DNA of 17,343 nucleotides from Geobacter sp. (GCA_012026855.1 VEOV01000209.1:1-17343), one strand, 5' to 3'; counted from the first letter of the stretch, positions 5,421 through 13,148 are shown. Numbers and translations: made by a program. Notes: generated from the letters alone by a model not told the origin.

Positions 5421-6875
5421 ATGAATACAAACCTTCGCCTGACTCTCCCCCTCATCTTCACCCTGCTGCTCCCAGCTACGGCGTTCTGCGCCGATGCACC
5501 AGCTACCCAGCCTGCCACCGTCGCGGAGGTGATCCCGCTTACCATGGGGAACCTGCGGGGCCATAAAATGCTTTATGATGAAGGGTGGTATGTGGTCACC
5601 TCCAGCCGCCGGGCCTTGCAGTTTGCCAGGGAAAAATCGCTGGACTCATCGGCACAGGCGCTGCGCCGGGTGCAAAGCGATGCGGCCAGGCACTCCGAAC
5701 GTTACACCAAAGAGGTAGCATCCAGGGTTCAGGAAGGAAAAGCGGCGGGCAAGGAGCTGTATGACGACGCCACCGCACGGAGCGGCTCGATTCTGACAAA
5801 GACCGATATGCTGGCAAAAAAGGAGCTGGCCTTCAGCAAAGAGACCTTTCAAGACGGGATGGACAGCTTTATCAAGGGGAACCTCTCGCTGGGAAAACGC
5901 ACCGAGCAGGAACGCCAGGAGCTGGTGGCTTTGCCGGGGAACTATTTTGCCAAGCTGAAGCGAGATTTCAGCAACATCTGGGGCTTGACCAATGAGGTGA
6001 ACGAAAAGTTCGCCAACAAGATTGAGCCGGGGTGGGATGAGGCATTTGCCACGGCCAGCCGTCAATTCCAGCAGGAGTATGAACGGTCCGGTGAGGCGCA
6101 AAATAGTCTGCTGGCGCTCGGCCCGATTCTTTCCGGCTACCTCAAGGCGTTTTATCAAGGCCTGGCAGCGCCGGCAGCCAGGAGTATCGTCAAGGGGGGC
6201 GCCAAGGGGAGCACCGGCGGCATATTCCTGCCGGTGGCCGGTGCTACGGTGCTTGCCGGCCATACCGTCGAGTCGGTGGGGTTAACCTTTTACTACTCCG
6301 GCAAGACAGCAGTCAAGATTGTCTCCCCCACGGTGGAGGGGGGGCTGCTGAGCGGCCTGTCGCTGTTGTCGCTCAGTGCTGTTCCTGCCACCTATGTGAC
6401 CGGCGGCACGCTGGGGGCGATTAATCAGGTGGCCTTTACTGCTGCGGCGCCCGGTTACGGCGTTGCCAAGGGGACCGGCTCGGCCACGCTGGATACGGCC
6501 AAATATGTCTCCTTCCTCGCCTACGACGGGGTGGCAGGAACCACCAAAGTGGTGATCAATCAGGCCCAGTCCGGGGTGGTGCTGGGCTACAATGCGCTCA
6601 CCGCCATTCCGGCCCATCTGCTGACCGGCACCATGGATACGGCAATTTTCCTCGCCTGGGACGGACCGCGCCTGGTGGTGGCGGCGGCACAAGGCCGCCA
6701 GAAGGGGGGCGCCAGGGACAGCGCCCCGTCGGTTGGCGATCTGCCGGTGGGGAGTGTGGTCGCCCTCAAGCGGCTCAAGGATGAAGGTGGCCTTCAGGTT
6801 GACGTCATTTCCGACGACCCGGCAGTGCTGGGGCAGGTGCTGGAAAAACTTCCCGAAGACCTGCGCCAACAGTAG
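5421..6875 (+). CDS. Exported Gly/Ala-rich protein of unknown function
   Basis: I do not recognise this 484-residue protein. Residues 1-24 form a Sec signal peptide (hydrophobic LTLPLIFTLLLPATAFCA, likely cleaved before DAPATQ). Residues about 60-225 are helical and charged. From about 235 on there are hydrophobic Gly/Ala-rich segments resembling glycine-zipper membrane helices (for example GGIFLPVAGATVLAGHTVE and LSGLSLLSLSAVPATYVTGG). The C-terminus (LAWDGPRLVV, then DLPVGSVVALKRLKDEGGL and a LEKLPEDL end) is hydrophilic. It is a distant paralog of the next gene: shared points include 'SLxAL...P.AR' in the middle and 'GPR.V..A..G......LP.G....LK' at the end. GAGGA before the ATG at 5421 supports the start. 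It is GC-rich like the backbone and lies directly after the cassette array. Confidence 0.75.
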   Translation: MNTNLRLTLPLIFTLLLPATAFCADAPATQPATVAEVIPLTMGNLRGHKMLYDEGWYVVTSSRRALQFAREKSLDSSAQALRRVQSDAARHSERYTKEVASRVQEGKAAGKELYDDATARSGSILTKTDMLAKKELAFSKETFQDGMDSFIKGNLSLGKRTEQERQELVALPGNYFAKLKRDFSNIWGLTNEVNEKFANKIEPGWDEAFATASRQFQQEYERSGEAQNSLLALGPILSGYLKAFYQGLAAPAARSIVKGGAKGSTGGIFLPVAGATVLAGHTVESVGLTFYYSGKTAVKIVSPTVEGGLLSGLSLLSLSAVPATYVTGGTLGAINQVAFTAAAPGYGVAKGTGSATLDTAKYVSFLAYDGVAGTTKVVINQAQSGVVLGYNALTAIPAHLLTGTMDTAIFLAWDGPRLVVAAAQGRQKGGARDSAPSVGDLPVGSVVALKRLKDEGGLQVDVISDDPAVLGQVLEKLPEDLRQQ

Positions 6876-6901
6876 ACGAATACACCCCCAGGAGCACGAC
6901 T

Positions 6902-8749
6902 ATGAAAGCCATTTCGATATCCGCAGTTCTTCTCCCGCTATTGCTGACCACGCTGCTGTCCGGCTGCGCAACCACCTCGACCGGCGATCCGCTGAAAAAC
7001 ACCAAGAAGCTGGTGGTCGAGGGACATGCTTCGCTTTATAACAACGGCGCTTTTCAGGTCCCCAATACCAGGCTCTCGCTGATCCCGCCCGGTCCGACCG
7101 CGCTGGAACTTGCCGGGGAACTAGCCGGCATCAGGGCCCGTCAAACCTATCTGACCGCACTAGACCGGGCTTCGGATTCGGTAATCGTGGTGGCTGAAGG
7201 GACCAAAATGACCTGGCAACTTACCGGTCAGCTGCGGGAAGGGACCGATAAATTGACCGATCAGATCCGCAGCCGCTCACGGGACGGGAGCAAGCTGCTG
7301 CTATCCCGTTCCACGGCCCTTGGCTACGATATCGCCGGCAAGTCGTGGCAGTTTTCCTGGGAGACGCTGGCCGATCGGGAACGGATCGGTCAGGCGGTGA
7401 CCGACAGTTTTCTTAAGGCGGCTGACACGCTGGACAAAGGGGGCAGCAGTCAGGGTGATGCCTTGGCAAAGGGGGCGCTCACCAGCTCTACTGCCATGTC
7501 TGACGCAAGCATTGCCAGGAGCAAGGGGGCGCTGACCTACGGCAAGAACGCCTTTGTTACGGGTTACGCCGCCATCCCGGCCAGGATGAAACAGCGGGGC
7601 CAGACCTTAAGCAGCAACATCGCCGAGCTGAATCTTGTGCAGAAAATAAAAGGGGACAACAGCTGGCGCGAAGAGTGGTCAAGCAGTTGTCTCGACCTGA
7701 TCGGCAACACCACTGCCAACTACGGCAGCAACATCGCGTCATCCTTTCGCAAGGCGGGGGATGAGCTGAGCGGTGAGCAGCGCGACTCCTCCGGGCTGAG
7801 TCTGGCGGCACTCAAGTCGCTGCGCTGGGTGCTGAAGGGGCTGCTATGGGATGCAGTGGTGGAACCGACCGCCAGGGTATCCACCGCAGCAGTAGGGTAC
7901 GTAGGGGTAAACGCCGTGGCCTATCCGGCCGTGGTGCTGGTCAAGGAGGGGGTAGCGGTTACCAATCTTGCCCTGGAGGTAAGCTGGGATTCGGCCAGCA
8001 GTTGCTATGACATCGTCGCCCCCAGCGCCACTGCGGCTCTGGCCGGGGTTTATTCGCTGGCCGATTTCACCGGCTCCCATGTTGCCGCTGGCGGAGTAGC
8101 AGCAGCCGGTTCGGCGACCGGTTACGGCGAAGCGGCCCTGGCCAAGGCGGCCAGTGTCACCATCAAGGGGAGCGGTTATGCCGCCGGTAAGGGGGCGCAG
8201 TATCTGGGAATACCGCTGGCGGCAGCCGGTGTAACGGTTGGCGGCGGCACTGTAGGGGCAGCGGTTGGTACTGGCGGCGCACTGTCTGCCGGTACCCTGC
8301 TGGTGACCGGCGAGACCGGCGCCTTGACCGGCGCAGCCTTTGGCAATATTCTGGCCGGGACAACGCTGGTAGGGGGCACTGCTGCTTCTGCAGCCACCGG
8401 CACCACTTTGGGAGTGTATGAACTTTCCAAGGCAGTGGTGGTACCACCAGGGTATGCCCTGGGTGGCGGTATGGTGTTGAGCTACGGCACGATGTCCCAT
8501 CTGGGTGCCCATTCAATCCTGGCGGTATCCGATGCTTCCTATATGGTGCTGTCGCTGGAAGGGCCCCGCTGGGTGCTGTACGCTGTTAGCGGCAAACTGG
8601 GCAAAGGTGAGAATCTCCCCACCGGCGCGCTGCTCGATCTGAAACAGATGCAGGCATCTGGTGAAGAAATCCGCTACCTGCCGGTTTCTGACGAGGAGAT
8701 GAAGGCGGTGGTGGAATCCGTGTATGACAACCTGCCGGTAAAGGATTGA
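6902..8749 (+). CDS. Gly/Ala-rich lipoprotein, paralog of the preceding gene
   Basis: This 615-residue protein has a lipoprotein signal: MKAISISAVLLPLLLTTLLSG then Cys22 in the lipobox LLSGC. A mixed helical region covers roughly residues 30-310. From about 320 to 560 there is an extreme Gly/Ala/Val-rich stretch with repeated small-residue motifs such as GVTVGGGTVGAAVGTGGALSAG, suggesting several glycine-zipper helices that insert in or pack on a membrane. The C-terminus (EGPRWVLYAVSGKLG, NLPTGALLDLKQM, VYDNLPVKD) aligns with that of the preceding gene, as does KSLRWVLKGLLWDAVVEPTAR in the middle. The genes are 26 bp apart and surely co-transcribed, AGGAG preceding the ATG. I infer an outer-membrane or periplasmic complex of two diverged paralogs. 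No enzyme motif is visible and the function is unknown. Confidence 0.75.
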   Translation: MKAISISAVLLPLLLTTLLSGCATTSTGDPLKNTKKLVVEGHASLYNNGAFQVPNTRLSLIPPGPTALELAGELAGIRARQTYLTALDRASDSVIVVAEGTKMTWQLTGQLREGTDKLTDQIRSRSRDGSKLLLSRSTALGYDIAGKSWQFSWETLADRERIGQAVTDSFLKAADTLDKGGSSQGDALAKGALTSSTAMSDASIARSKGALTYGKNAFVTGYAAIPARMKQRGQTLSSNIAELNLVQKIKGDNSWREEWSSSCLDLIGNTTANYGSNIASSFRKAGDELSGEQRDSSGLSLAALKSLRWVLKGLLWDAVVEPTARVSTAAVGYVGVNAVAYPAVVLVKEGVAVTNLALEVSWDSASSCYDIVAPSATAALAGVYSLADFTGSHVAAGGVAAAGSATGYGEAALAKAASVTIKGSGYAAGKGAQYLGIPLAAAGVTVGGGTVGAAVGTGGALSAGTLLVTGETGALTGAAFGNILAGTTLVGGTAASAATGTTLGVYELSKAVVVPPGYALGGGMVLSYGTMSHLGAHSILAVSDASYMVLSLEGPRWVLYAVSGKLGKGENLPTGALLDLKQMQASGEEIRYLPVSDEEMKAVVESVYDNLPVKD

Positions 8750-8767
8750 CAAGGGAAGCAGGGAAGA

Positions 8768-8823
8768 AAAGGGGACAGGCTACTTTTTGAAAGCGATGGT
8801 AGCAAAAGTAGCCTGTCCCCTTT
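8768..8823. repeat. Perfect 20-bp inverted repeat (REP-like element or terminator)
   Basis: The arm at 8768-8787 (AAAGGGGACAGGCTACTTTT) is perfectly complementary to 8804-8823, with a 16-base spacer. The arms contain CCTGTCCCC, a core I associate with scattered repeats in Geobacter-type genomes (recalled, not checked). It lies 18 bp after the lipoprotein stop. It could act as a bidirectional terminator or be a REP-type palindrome mobilised by a RAYT (IS200-like) transposase; none is encoded here. Confidence 0.7.
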
Positions 8824-8878
8824 AATCCATCTACTAATAAAACAAATAAGAGGAATTCTGACCTAAGTGATTTTTTAG

Positions 8879-10148
8879 TTGGATATATGGAGAACGCAAC
8901 ATGGAATGGATAACTTGCGAAAATACACATGAAGAAAGCTGGCGAAGGCTTCTAGAGTATGCAAATGTTGATTTGGCAATTGAAGCCATTGAGAGTATTC
9001 ATGGCAAAAGCACTCCACAAATAAAAGCAAACTATAAAAAACAGGCTGAGCAGGCTAGAGTTTCCTTACTTCAAGCTAAAGAGTATTTTGAGGCTGCTAG
9101 ATCGTCATCATTATTTACCCAGCCAAATCACTTGTATTACGGTGCAGTGGCTCTTTCAACAGCCTGTATGCTGATCCGTGGCGATGGATCAAAATCTTTA
9201 GACTTCCTTAGAAACAATTCAAAAAACTCCCATCATGGTTTGGATTTCACTTTTTCATCTGATCAGAAAGCGGCTAAACAAGGGATTAAGCTTCTTGAAA
9301 ATAGCTATGTGAAAATCTGCCCTAACGGGCATTTTTCTAATTGGTATAGTACATTGATTGAACAGCAAGATGTAGGAGCATTACATACAAGAGTGATGAA
9401 TGGCCACTCAACTAGTAACTTGGAAGTCGTCGGGAAATATAATATTCCCAAATTCAACGAGCTGATAAACGCTAAATATTCTCTCGATTGTATTATAAAA
9501 AGGTTGCCGGATTTGCAATCAGAACTTGGAAGATACGGGTTGCATTCTAATTCAGTTCGAGGTGAGCATAAGATAATTATCGATCTAAAAAATCAACAAA
9601 ATGAAAATATTTTTGTTTTTCATAGTTCCCCATCATATGAAGTTTTGATGAGTGTTATTGAAGAGTTCAAGTGTGATGAAGGTGTTTGCTTTTCGGTTGA
9701 GGTAGAACACGGGGCAAAATCTGGCATTGTTCGTTCAAGAAAAGATAAAGATTGGTCATTTTCTTTTCCAGACTCCAGAGAATCGCTTGATCACAGGGTT
9801 TTCTTTTTCAAAGAAAGCGTAATCACACCAGAGGTAGTTGATCTATTATTGATCAGTTATGCATTAAGCATGCTGTCTAGATATTTCCCGGATATTTGGG
9901 TTTCATTTTTGGAGTCGCATTGTAAAGGATCGAAACTTGTTGAGCAAATTGTTCACCTTCTGACAATGAAGCTTCCGACACTAATGTTAAATCAGATATC
10001 TGGAAGGAATTACATTATTTCTACCCACAGACCATTTTGGCACTAATAGAAAGGAGAAAAGAGACATTCCTTATTATCGACGGAAAAAAACGATGATCCA
10101 ACAAGGCTTACGACCTGCCCGAAAACCCAGCAGGTCAAAGCCAGGCCG
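8879..10148 (+). mobile_element. Solitary integron gene cassette 4 (YaaC-like protein)
   Basis: The cassette starts TTGGATATATGG at 8879 and ends at G10148 in its attC. Its core GTTGGAT (8878-8884) is complementary over all seven bases to R'' ATCCAAC (10096-10102), 1.2 kb away. It is AT-rich between GC-rich genes and carries one gene in the attC orientation. It is separated from the three-cassette array by 3.4 kb of backbone genes, so it probably entered on its own at a GTT target. Removing it would rejoin TTTTTTAG with TTGTTTCTCACC in front of the nitroreductase gene. Confidence 0.76.
8901..10046 (+). CDS. YaaC-like protein (cassette 4)
   Basis: This 381-residue protein resembles the YaaC family. 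The N-terminal half has AKEYFEAARSSSLFTQPNHLYYGAVALSTACML (about residues 58-90), matching the family's 'f..A...p...qP.l.yYg...L..A' region. The C-terminal half has LLISYALSMLSRYFPDIWVSFLES and KLPTLMLNQISGRNYI, matching 'l.lf.LSmlaRY.P..W' and 'P...LN.i'. YaaC proteins have no established biochemical role. GGAG at 8889-8892, eight bases upstream, supports the ATG at 8901. There is no signal peptide or clear membrane span, so it is likely cytosolic. It is AT-rich and alone in its cassette. A defence-related role would be a guess. The family assignment is from remembered motifs and is moderately sure. Confidence 0.68.
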   Translation: MEWITCENTHEESWRRLLEYANVDLAIEAIESIHGKSTPQIKANYKKQAEQARVSLLQAKEYFEAARSSSLFTQPNHLYYGAVALSTACMLIRGDGSKSLDFLRNNSKNSHHGLDFTFSSDQKAAKQGIKLLENSYVKICPNGHFSNWYSTLIEQQDVGALHTRVMNGHSTSNLEVVGKYNIPKFNELINAKYSLDCIIKRLPDLQSELGRYGLHSNSVRGEHKIIIDLKNQQNENIFVFHSSPSYEVLMSVIEEFKCDEGVCFSVEVEHGAKSGIVRSRKDKDWSFSFPDSRESLDHRVFFFKESVITPEVVDLLLISYALSMLSRYFPDIWVSFLESHCKGSKLVEQIVHLLTMKLPTLMLNQISGRNYIISTHRPFWH

Positions 10149-10154
10149 TTGTTT
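10096..10154 (+). other. attC recombination site of cassette 4
   Basis: This 59-bp site has R'' ATCCAAC (10096-10102) and right core GTTGTTT (10148-10154), pairing through CAAC/GTTG. GGCTT (10105-10109) pairs with AAGCC (10138-10142), and GACCTGC (10112-10118) pairs perfectly with GCAGGTC (10130-10136) around an 11-base loop ending in AAAACCCA. The right core deviates from GTTRRRY because it belongs to the host sequence after the insertion point. Confidence 0.75.
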
Positions 10155-10180
10155 CTCACCTTCCCCAGGAGGCACCTCAA

Positions 10181-11008
10181 ATGCTTAATTTTCAGATCAA
10201 CAAGGAACTCTGTACCCGCTGCGGGCTCTGTGTCGCCGATTGCCCGGCCATGATCATCGCCATGGAAAATGGTCACCCCGCCATTGCTCCGGAAAAAGAG
10301 GCTACCTGTTACAAGTGCCAGCACTGCCTGACCATCTGCCCAACCGGCGCACTCTCCATCCTCGGCTTGAAACCGACCGGCAGCCGGCCGCTGGCCGGCC
10401 ATTTCCCCGATCCTGACAGGCTCGAAACCCTGATCAAGGGGCGGCGTTCGGTGCGGCGCTACAAGGATGAAAACCTCGATCCGCAGCTGCTGCAGAGGCT
10501 GCTTGAGGTTGCCTGGCACGCCCCCACCGGCATGAATACGCGGCAGGTGCACTTTACCGTTGTTGATGACCGGGAGAAACTGGCCCAACTGCGCGAGGAG
10601 GTGATGGCGGGGCTGACACGCCTCGTCCGTGACAATGCCCTGCCGGAAGGGATGGAGTTCTATGCCAATTTCATCAGGATGTGGGATGAAAACCGGCTTG
10701 ATATCATCTTCCGGGGCGCGCCCCACCTGCTGATCGCCTCCGCGCCGAAGAGCGTCGCATCGCCGCTGCAGGACTGCATGATCGCCCTCTCCTATTTTGA
10801 GCTCTTTGCCCAGGCAAGCGGCGTCGGCACTGTCTGGAACGGCCTGCTCAAGTGGGCCATCAATGACCTGCTGCCCCAGTTCCGCCAGCGCCTCGGCATC
10901 CCCGACGACCACCTGATCGGCTACGCAATGGTATTCGGCAAACCGGCGGTACATTACGCCCGCACGGCACAGCACGGCCCGGCGCTGATCAACCGGTACG
11001 AAGGCTGA
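10181..11008 (+). CDS. Nitroreductase-family protein with N-terminal 2[4Fe-4S] ferredoxin domain
   Basis: This 275-residue protein fuses a bacterial ferredoxin domain to an FMN nitroreductase domain. The first CxxCxxCxxxC motif uses Cys11, 14, 17 and 21 (ending in Pro); the second uses Cys43, 46, 49 and 53. They would bind two [4Fe-4S] clusters. From about residue 83 the nitroreductase fold begins, with RRSVRRYKDE (88-97) as the FMN-phosphate-binding segment. It ends with a C-terminal IGYAMVFGKPAVHYART. Such fusions pass electrons from ferredoxin-like donors to FMN and reduce unknown organic substrates. AGGAGG at 10166-10171 supports the ATG at 10181. It lies upstream of oleA on the same strand, so a reductive step in lipid or olefin metabolism is possible (inference). 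Cassette 4 ends only 18 bp before its Shine-Dalgarno and may have displaced its native promoter. Confidence 0.88.
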   Translation: MLNFQINKELCTRCGLCVADCPAMIIAMENGHPAIAPEKEATCYKCQHCLTICPTGALSILGLKPTGSRPLAGHFPDPDRLETLIKGRRSVRRYKDENLDPQLLQRLLEVAWHAPTGMNTRQVHFTVVDDREKLAQLREEVMAGLTRLVRDNALPEGMEFYANFIRMWDENRLDIIFRGAPHLLIASAPKSVASPLQDCMIALSYFELFAQASGVGTVWNGLLKWAINDLLPQFRQRLGIPDDHLIGYAMVFGKPAVHYARTAQHGPALINRYEG

Positions 11009-11143
11009 CATCCGGTCCGGCGGGCTCCCCGGCTGTCTATCCTGACTACATCTGCATAAAAATCAGCCCTTTGCTGTGATGTTATGGTTGTCAGTTGCCT
11101 CCATTTATGGCATTTTATGCTGCTTGATAATTGTCTTTGAAAA

Positions 11144-11173
11144 ATCCGGAAAAGCTTTGCCGGATATTTTTTT
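11144..11173 (+). terminator. Intrinsic terminator or attenuator in the oleA leader
   Basis: ATCCGG (11144-11149) pairs with CCGGAT (11160-11165), followed within one base by seven T (11167-11173). The T-run ends four bases before the oleA Shine-Dalgarno (AGGAG, 11177-11181). It either ends nitroreductase transcripts or, if oleA starts upstream, attenuates oleA. The rest of the 177-bp gap (11009-11143) contains a small palindrome, GCATTTTATGC (11110-11120), and no clear promoter. Confidence 0.6.
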
Positions 11174-11185
11174 GTCAGGAGCCCC

Positions 11186-12229
11186 ATGAAGTATTCAAAA
11201 GTCCAGATAACTTCCCTCGGCTACGAACTTGCCCCGGTAGTGGTCACCTCCAGCGAGCTGGAAAGCCGCCTGGAGCCGCTCTACAAGGCACTGCGCTTCC
11301 CTGCGGGCCAGCTGCAGGCGCTGACCGGCATCCGCGAACGACGCTGGTGGGAACCGGGCTACCCCCTCTCCAGGGGGGCGGCTGCCGCAGGTAAGAAGGC
11401 CCTCGATGCCGCCGGAGTCCGGCCAGAGGATATCGGTGTGCTGATCTACACCGGGGTCTGCCGGGAGCAGTTCGAACCGGCTACGGCCTGCCGGGTGGCG
11501 GCCAACCTGGGCATAGGCGGCAATGCCGCTATTTTCGACATTTCCAACGCCTGCCTCGGGGTGCTGAACGGCATTCTTGAAGTGGCCAACCGGATCGAGC
11601 TGGGTCAAATTCGCGCCGGCCTGGTGGTCTCCTGCGAAAGCGCCCGGGAGATCAACGACATCATGATCAACCGGATGCTGGCGGAAAAGAACATGGGGCA
11701 GTTCGCTTCGTCGGTAGCGACCCTCACCGGCGGCTCGGGTGCGGTGGCGGTGCTGCTCACCGACGGCTCCTTTGGTGGCAACCGTGGTCACAGGCTGCTG
11801 GGGGGCATCACCAAGGCGGCCCCGGAGCACAACAACCTCTGCCTCTGGGGGGTGACCCCCGACGGTAGCGGCAAGTACGTGCAGCAGATGTCCACCGATG
11901 CGGTCAGTGTGATGAACTTCGGCGTTGAGCTGGGACGTAAAACCTGGGCAGCCTTCCTCCCCGAGGTCGGCTGGCAGAGCAGCCAGGTTGACCGGGTGGT
12001 CTGCCACCAGGTGGGGTCGGCCCACCAGAGCGCCATCCTCAAGACCCTGGGCATTCCGGCTGACAAGGACTTCACCACCTTCGAGTACCTGGGAAACATG
12101 GGCACCGTCTCCCTGCCGCTGACCCTGGCCATTGCGGCAGAGCGGGACGAAGTCATGCCTGGCGAGAAAGTCGGGCTGCTGGGGATCGGTAGTGGCTTGA
12201 ATTGCCTCATGCTGGGGGTTCAATGGTAA
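11186..12229 (+). CDS. oleA: OleA, acyl-CoA head-to-head condensing thiolase-fold enzyme
   Basis: OleA joins two fatty acyl-CoA (or acyl-ACP) chains by non-decarboxylative Claisen condensation to a 2-alkyl-3-ketoacyl product, the first step of long-chain olefin synthesis. This 347-residue protein has the KAS-III-like fold and triad: Cys123 in SNACLG, His274 in VCHQVGSAH and Asn304 in GNMGTVS. The EP motif at Glu97 (CREQFEPAT) corresponds to the glutamate that marks OleA apart from ordinary FabH. The start at 11186 is supported by AGGAG at 11177-11181. It overlaps oleB by 7 bp (ATGGTAA at 12223-12229), so the two are translationally coupled. A T-rich hairpin in the leader may control it. A nearby PUFA-type dehydratase hints that the substrates may be polyunsaturated, as in Shewanella, where Ole enzymes make a 31:9 hydrocarbon. 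Confidence 0.88.
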   Translation: MKYSKVQITSLGYELAPVVVTSSELESRLEPLYKALRFPAGQLQALTGIRERRWWEPGYPLSRGAAAAGKKALDAAGVRPEDIGVLIYTGVCREQFEPATACRVAANLGIGGNAAIFDISNACLGVLNGILEVANRIELGQIRAGLVVSCESAREINDIMINRMLAEKNMGQFASSVATLTGGSGAVAVLLTDGSFGGNRGHRLLGGITKAAPEHNNLCLWGVTPDGSGKYVQQMSTDAVSVMNFGVELGRKTWAAFLPEVGWQSSQVDRVVCHQVGSAHQSAILKTLGIPADKDFTTFEYLGNMGTVSLPLTLAIAAERDEVMPGEKVGLLGIGSGLNCLMLGVQW

Positions 12230-13113
12230 AAGAGCTTTTTCACAGCGAATACCCCTTCAAAAGCAACTTTCTTGACCTGGACGGCCTTAAGTACCACTAC
12301 CTGGACGAGGGGAGTGGTGCGCCGGTGCTGATGGTGCATGGCAACCCGTCCTGGTCGTTCTACTACCGCAACCTGGTGAAGGCACTAACGCCGACGCACC
12401 GCTGCATCGTGCCGGACCACATCGGCTGCGGCTTTTCCGACAAACCGGGGGACAATCGTTACGACTACACCCTGTCACGGCGCATCGACGATCTGGAGCG
12501 GCTGGTGGACTCCCTCGACCTGCAGGAGAAAATCACCCTGATCGTCCATGACTGGGGCGGCATGATCGGCATGGGGTGGGCAGCGCGCCATCCTGAACGG
12601 ATCGAGCGGCTGGTGATCCTCAACACGGCCGCCTTCCCGCTGCCAAAGACCAAGTCTTTCCCGCTGGCGCTCAGAATCTGCCGCGACACGGTTATCGGCA
12701 CCCTGCTGGTCAGGGGCTTCAATGCCTTTGCCCGGGGAGCCGCCAAGGTCGGCTGCAAGCTCAACCCGATGTCAGCGGAGCTGCGCCAGATCTACTGCCT
12801 CCCCTACTGCAACTGGAAAAACCGTATCGCTACCTTGAGATTCGTGCAGGACATTCCGTTAAAAGCAGGTGACAAAGGCTTTGACATCGTCACCGCTACG
12901 GCTGACGCACTGACAAAGTTCTCAGGCCTGCCGATGCTGATTCTCTGGGGGGAGCAGGACTTTGTTTTTGACCGGCACTTTCTGGCGGAGTGGCAGAAAC
13001 GGTTCCCTGAAGCAAAGGTGCACTCATGGGAAAAAGGCGGGCACTACATTCTGGAAGATGTTAAGGATGAAGCGGTACCGCTGATCGAAGGGTTTATCAA
13101 CGGCAGAAAATAG
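12223..13113 (+). CDS. oleB: OleB, alpha/beta hydrolase (beta-lactone decarboxylase)
   Basis: OleB belongs to the haloalkane-dehalogenase-like alpha/beta hydrolases and decarboxylates the beta-lactone made by OleC to a cis-olefin. I start it at ATG 12223 (296 residues), which overlaps the oleA stop and has a G-rich stretch upstream; an in-frame ATG at 12202 would add seven residues from inside oleA. Visible motifs are HGNPSWSFYYRN (39-50) forming the oxyanion region, nucleophile Asp110 in LIVHDWGG, WGEQD with Asp246, and the catalytic His274 in KGGHYILED. Asp rather than Ser as nucleophile fits OleB and dehalogenases. oleC and oleD, the other two pathway genes, do not follow; the next gene is on the opposite strand. 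A haloalkane dehalogenase is the alternative, made unlikely by the fusion-like overlap with oleA. Confidence 0.85.
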   Translation: MVKELFHSEYPFKSNFLDLDGLKYHYLDEGSGAPVLMVHGNPSWSFYYRNLVKALTPTHRCIVPDHIGCGFSDKPGDNRYDYTLSRRIDDLERLVDSLDLQEKITLIVHDWGGMIGMGWAARHPERIERLVILNTAAFPLPKTKSFPLALRICRDTVIGTLLVRGFNAFARGAAKVGCKLNPMSAELRQIYCLPYCNWKNRIATLRFVQDIPLKAGDKGFDIVTATADALTKFSGLPMLILWGEQDFVFDRHFLAEWQKRFPEAKVHSWEKGGHYILEDVKDEAVPLIEGFINGRK

Positions 13114-13148
13114 AGCGGCAGCTGGAGGCCTTGCTGTTCGCTCCAAAT

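Noticed and set aside
5386..8878. The two exported-protein genes as a large cassette linking the array to cassette 4
   Set aside because: A cassette starting TTGGACA would need TGTCCAA near 8820-8870. None is there, and the genes are GC-rich like the backbone.
10043..11011. 322-codon open frame opposite the ferredoxin-nitroreductase
   Set aside because: The plus-strand gene has two intact 4Fe-4S motifs and a good Shine-Dalgarno. The antisense frame is a shadow typical of GC-rich DNA.
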